64,000 nucleotides of DNA. Source: Ignavibacteriales bacterium (lineage in GTDB: Bacteria; Bacteroidota; Ignavibacteria; Ignavibacteriales; Ignavibacteriaceae). The notes below the pieces were generated by a model. That model was not told where the DNA came from and did not search any database. It worked only from the letters and a program-made list of their open reading frames with translations. The stretch spans positions 124,001 to 188,000 of the forward strand of contig JADJIA010000006.1 in assembly GCA_016707285.1 (NCBI GenBank), in the 5' to 3' direction. Both the position numbers and the translations under genes were made by a program. Shown here in pieces: positions 61,997 to 64,000 of this stretch (position 1 is the first letter of the stretch; each line of letters begins with the position of its first letter).

Positions 61997-63271
61997 CTAT
62001 TTTTTATCCTGTTGCGGTCCGCCGTTATCCACTTTAACCAGCATGTCGTTTTTTAGCTCCCGTGATATTGCACGGTAAGGTCCACTCACAATTTCCTGAC
62101 CTTGTTTTAATCCCGACTTGATTTCAATATAATTGTCGTCACTGATACCACTCACAACGGGAACTTCTTTAACTTTTCCCCCTTCAACAATAAAAACTAT
62201 CTCTTCCGGTTTGTCTTTTTTTGCAGGTGCTTTTTTCTTCACAGCTTCCGACTCTTCGCCTGATCCCTCAGCTGGTTTCATTTCTTCAACTTTAGCAGTG
62301 ACTGCCTGAATTGGAACTGCAATCACATTAACCATCGTTTCAGTTTCAATCATCGCATTACACGACATTCCCGGTCTGAGTTTTGATTCGGAATCTTGAA
62401 TTTTAATCTTAACTTCAAAGTTTACAACCTGCTCTTGTGTGCCGGTTCCGGAAGTTTTTGAGCTGTTTGAAATCTCTGATACAGTGCCAAGAAATATTTT
62501 GTCACCATAAGCATCCACTTTAATTTTTGCTGTATCGCCAAGTTTAACATTTACGATATCATTCTCGTCAACATCAACAATTGCTTCCATATTCAACAAA
62601 TCAGAGATAGTCATAACATTGGTACCCTGACTGAATCCACTTCCCAAAACTCTTTCACCTTTTTCGACATTAAGTTTTGTTACGGTTCCGGTCAAAGGTG
62701 AATTAATTGTTGTTTTGGCAAGCTGTTCTCTTGCTTCACGAACTGAAGCAGAGTTTTGCATTATATTTGCATTCGCTGCATCTATTCCTGCTTTGGCAGA
62801 AAGCCATGAAGCCTTAATTGCATCATACTCTGCCTGGCTCGACATACCCTTCTTAAAAAGTTCTTCCATCCTGTTGAGATCAAGCTGGAGTTTCATCATT
62901 TCAGCTTCTCTTTGTGCTTTTTGGGCTTTTGAGGATTCAAGACTTGCTTCACTTCTCTCAAGTTGTGAAACATAGATGTCGGATTTTATTCTGAATAGAA
63001 GATCTCCCTGAGATACTTTATCACCATCTTTAACTGCAAGCTGGGTGATCTCACCGGTAACTTCAGGAGTGATAAGAACTTTAAATTCAGCTTCAACTTT
63101 TCCTGTGGCGGTTACTGTTTGAGTAACAGTTTTCATCGCAACTTTTTCAGTCTGAACTGTAAGAATTTCCTCTTTTGAGCCCTTTACTATTACAAGGGCA
63201 ACCACTACTGCCAATAGTAAAAAAAGTACACTGAAAATAATTATTTTTTTTGAACGCTTCTTCTGAGCCAT
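61997..63271 (-). CDS. Periplasmic adaptor (MacA/HlyD-family membrane fusion protein)
   Basis: 424 residues: an N-terminal membrane anchor (about 10-29), a lipoyl/barrel-sandwich part (VTATGKVEAEFKVLITPEVTGEI), a coiled-coil hairpin (about 100-175) and beta-barrel and membrane-proximal domains. An unusual Lys/Glu-rich insertion (VKKKAPAKKDKPEE, about 345-370) precedes the last domain. It links the inner-membrane permeases to the TolC-like outer-membrane protein just upstream. Confidence 0.93.
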   Translation of the reverse strand: MAQKKRSKKIIIFSVLFLLLAVVVALVIVKGSKEEILTVQTEKVAMKTVTQTVTATGKVEAEFKVLITPEVTGEITQLAVKDGDKVSQGDLLFRIKSDIYVSQLERSEASLESSKAQKAQREAEMMKLQLDLNRMEELFKKGMSSQAEYDAIKASWLSAKAGIDAANANIMQNSASVREAREQLAKTTINSPLTGTVTKLNVEKGERVLGSGFSQGTNVMTISDLLNMEAIVDVDENDIVNVKLGDTAKIKVDAYGDKIFLGTVSEISNSSKTSGTGTQEQVVNFEVKIKIQDSESKLRPGMSCNAMIETETMVNVIAVPIQAVTAKVEEMKPAEGSGEESEAVKKKAPAKKDKPEEIVFIVEGGKVKEVPVVSGISDDNYIEIKSGLKQGQEIVSGPYRAISRELKNDMLVKVDNGGPQQDKK

Positions 63272-63296
63272 TGCTTACTCCGGTTATAAATATCTT

Positions 63297-64000
63297 TTAT
63301 TCAAAATTTTCTGTATTGATTGATCCGAGATCATATTTAAGTTGCTCTTCAAGCAGTAGAAGGTCAAAAAGCGAATTTATATAATCAACTTGAACTCCTA
63401 CCAAATCAGTATTTGCGAGCTGAAGGTTAATAAGTGTTCCCGCACCAACTTTGTATCTTGCTTCTTCAAGAGCACGATTAGCCTCTGCCGAAACGATGCT
63501 CTTACGGGCAACTTCAATCTTCTTCTCTGCTGTTTTAATTTCAAGATATGATTGAAGAAGATCTCTCTTGATCGTCATTTGAAGATCAGAAAGCTCAAGT
63601 TGTTTCGTTTTTACTTGTATCTGAGCAATCTGCTCGTTTGCTGTAATCGAATAACCGCTAAAGATTGGAATTGAAAGATTAAATCCAAAAGAGATTGTCC
63701 GGCTGTCGAGAATGTTCCATGGAGTTGTACCACCAACATTGTAGGACAATGAGTTGGAAATTGTTGGCATATTTACACTTTCAGCCATCGAAACACTCGA
63801 TTTTGCATTTTCCAGCTCAAGTGTCACCTTTTGGTAATCTGCTCTTTTTTTAATAGCTTCTGATATCAAATCGTCTATCGATAAATCATACCATCCATCT
63901 CCCTTTACAGTATCACTTTTAACCTTGGTCAAAAGTTCTACTCCGTCAACAAACTCATATTCGTCAGTTACATCCAATCTCAGGAAATAATATAATTCAC
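63297..64000 (-). CDS. TolC-like outer-membrane efflux protein, C-terminal part (cut by window edge)
   Basis: The frame is open to the window edge; the visible part is about 234 residues. The helical pattern (SIDDLISEAIKKRADYQKVT, NEQIAQIQVKTKQLELSDLQ, ALEEARYKVGAGTLINLQLA) is the second half of an OEP domain, and the N-terminal part lies outside the window. It sits at the head of the ABC/adaptor genes and completes a tripartite exporter. Confidence 0.88.
   Translation of the reverse strand, partial: ELYYFLRLDVTDEYEFVDGVELLTKVKSDTVKGDGWYDLSIDDLISEAIKKRADYQKVTLELENAKSSVSMAESVNMPTISNSLSYNVGGTTPWNILDSRTISFGFNLSIPIFSGYSITANEQIAQIQVKTKQLELSDLQMTIKRDLLQSYLEIKTAEKKIEVARKSIVSAEANRALEEARYKVGAGTLINLQLANTDLVGVQVDYINSLFDLLLLEEQLKYDLGSINTENFE

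Overview
The window is a low-GC, gene-dense chromosomal segment from a Gram-negative bacterium of the Bacteroidota/Chlorobiota side, most likely the Ignavibacteria. Support for this comes from a type IX secretion (T9SS) C-terminal sorting domain, two PorV/PorQ-like outer-membrane proteins, an S46 dipeptidyl-peptidase, TM2 and DUF2752 proteins, frequent TTG starts, and promoter-like TAnnTTTG boxes. This placement is inference from gene content, not a database result. No phage, insertion sequence, CRISPR array, tRNA or rRNA was recognised. The two ends cut genes: a chemoreceptor on the left and a TolC-like protein on the right.

Layout. 1-2555: chemosensory genes cheW-cheR-cheW-mcp (minus). 2821-5283: secreted phosphodiester-glycosidase-like T9SS cargo. 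5376-12034: housekeeping and salvage genes (glyoxalase-II-like, aroC, htrA, recO, mtnA, PfkB kinase, Nudix). 12044-23680: exopolysaccharide/capsule export operon (SLBB protein, BY-kinase, Wza-like export protein that appears split by a frameshift, Wzz-like, MurJ-like flippase, GT9 transferase, 1178-residue outer-membrane protein). 23743-27366: ftsX, two lipoproteins, a methyltransferase, recR, ybaB. 27472-32055, the main plus-strand block: a divergent PurC-like protein, psd, pssA, purS, purQ, tatA, gatA. 32041-34756: ribBA, yajC, tgt. 34757-35153: a gene-free patch of repeats plus a terminator. 35154-39469: PorV/PorQ-like pair with a BNR-type surface protein and a lipoprotein. 39546-41398: site-2 protease and a DUF1207-like protein. 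41452-45272: glycolipid-type cluster (GT2, polysaccharide deacetylase, GT2, LPG-synthase-type membrane protein). 45288-55177: peptide-use region (aminopeptidase, MFS, pepD with a frameshift, PqqD-like protein, OPT transporter, TetR, S46 peptidase). 55383-58611: ilvE, TM2, DUF2752, SPOR-like protein. 58770-64000: tripartite MacAB-TolC-type export operon.

The genes suggest an organism that digests external peptides to dipeptides in the periplasm (an S46 peptidase with a DPP11-type Arg), imports them (OPT) and hydrolyses them inside (PepD, aminopeptidase). It also builds a Wzx/Wzy-type surface polysaccharide and exports proteins through T9SS.

The most unusual structures are: (1) a dispersed family of 8-bp tandem repeats (sense-strand consensus AACTTCAG) that starts within a few bases of stop codons at several unrelated genes; (2) two single-base frameshifts in A-runs that split a Wza-like gene and pepD; (3) a degenerate PurC-like protein without the catalytic signature, in an operon with purS and purQ; and (4) a lone PqqD-like protein, with a 10-bp perfect inverted repeat in its 5' coding region, between a peptide transporter and a dipeptidase.
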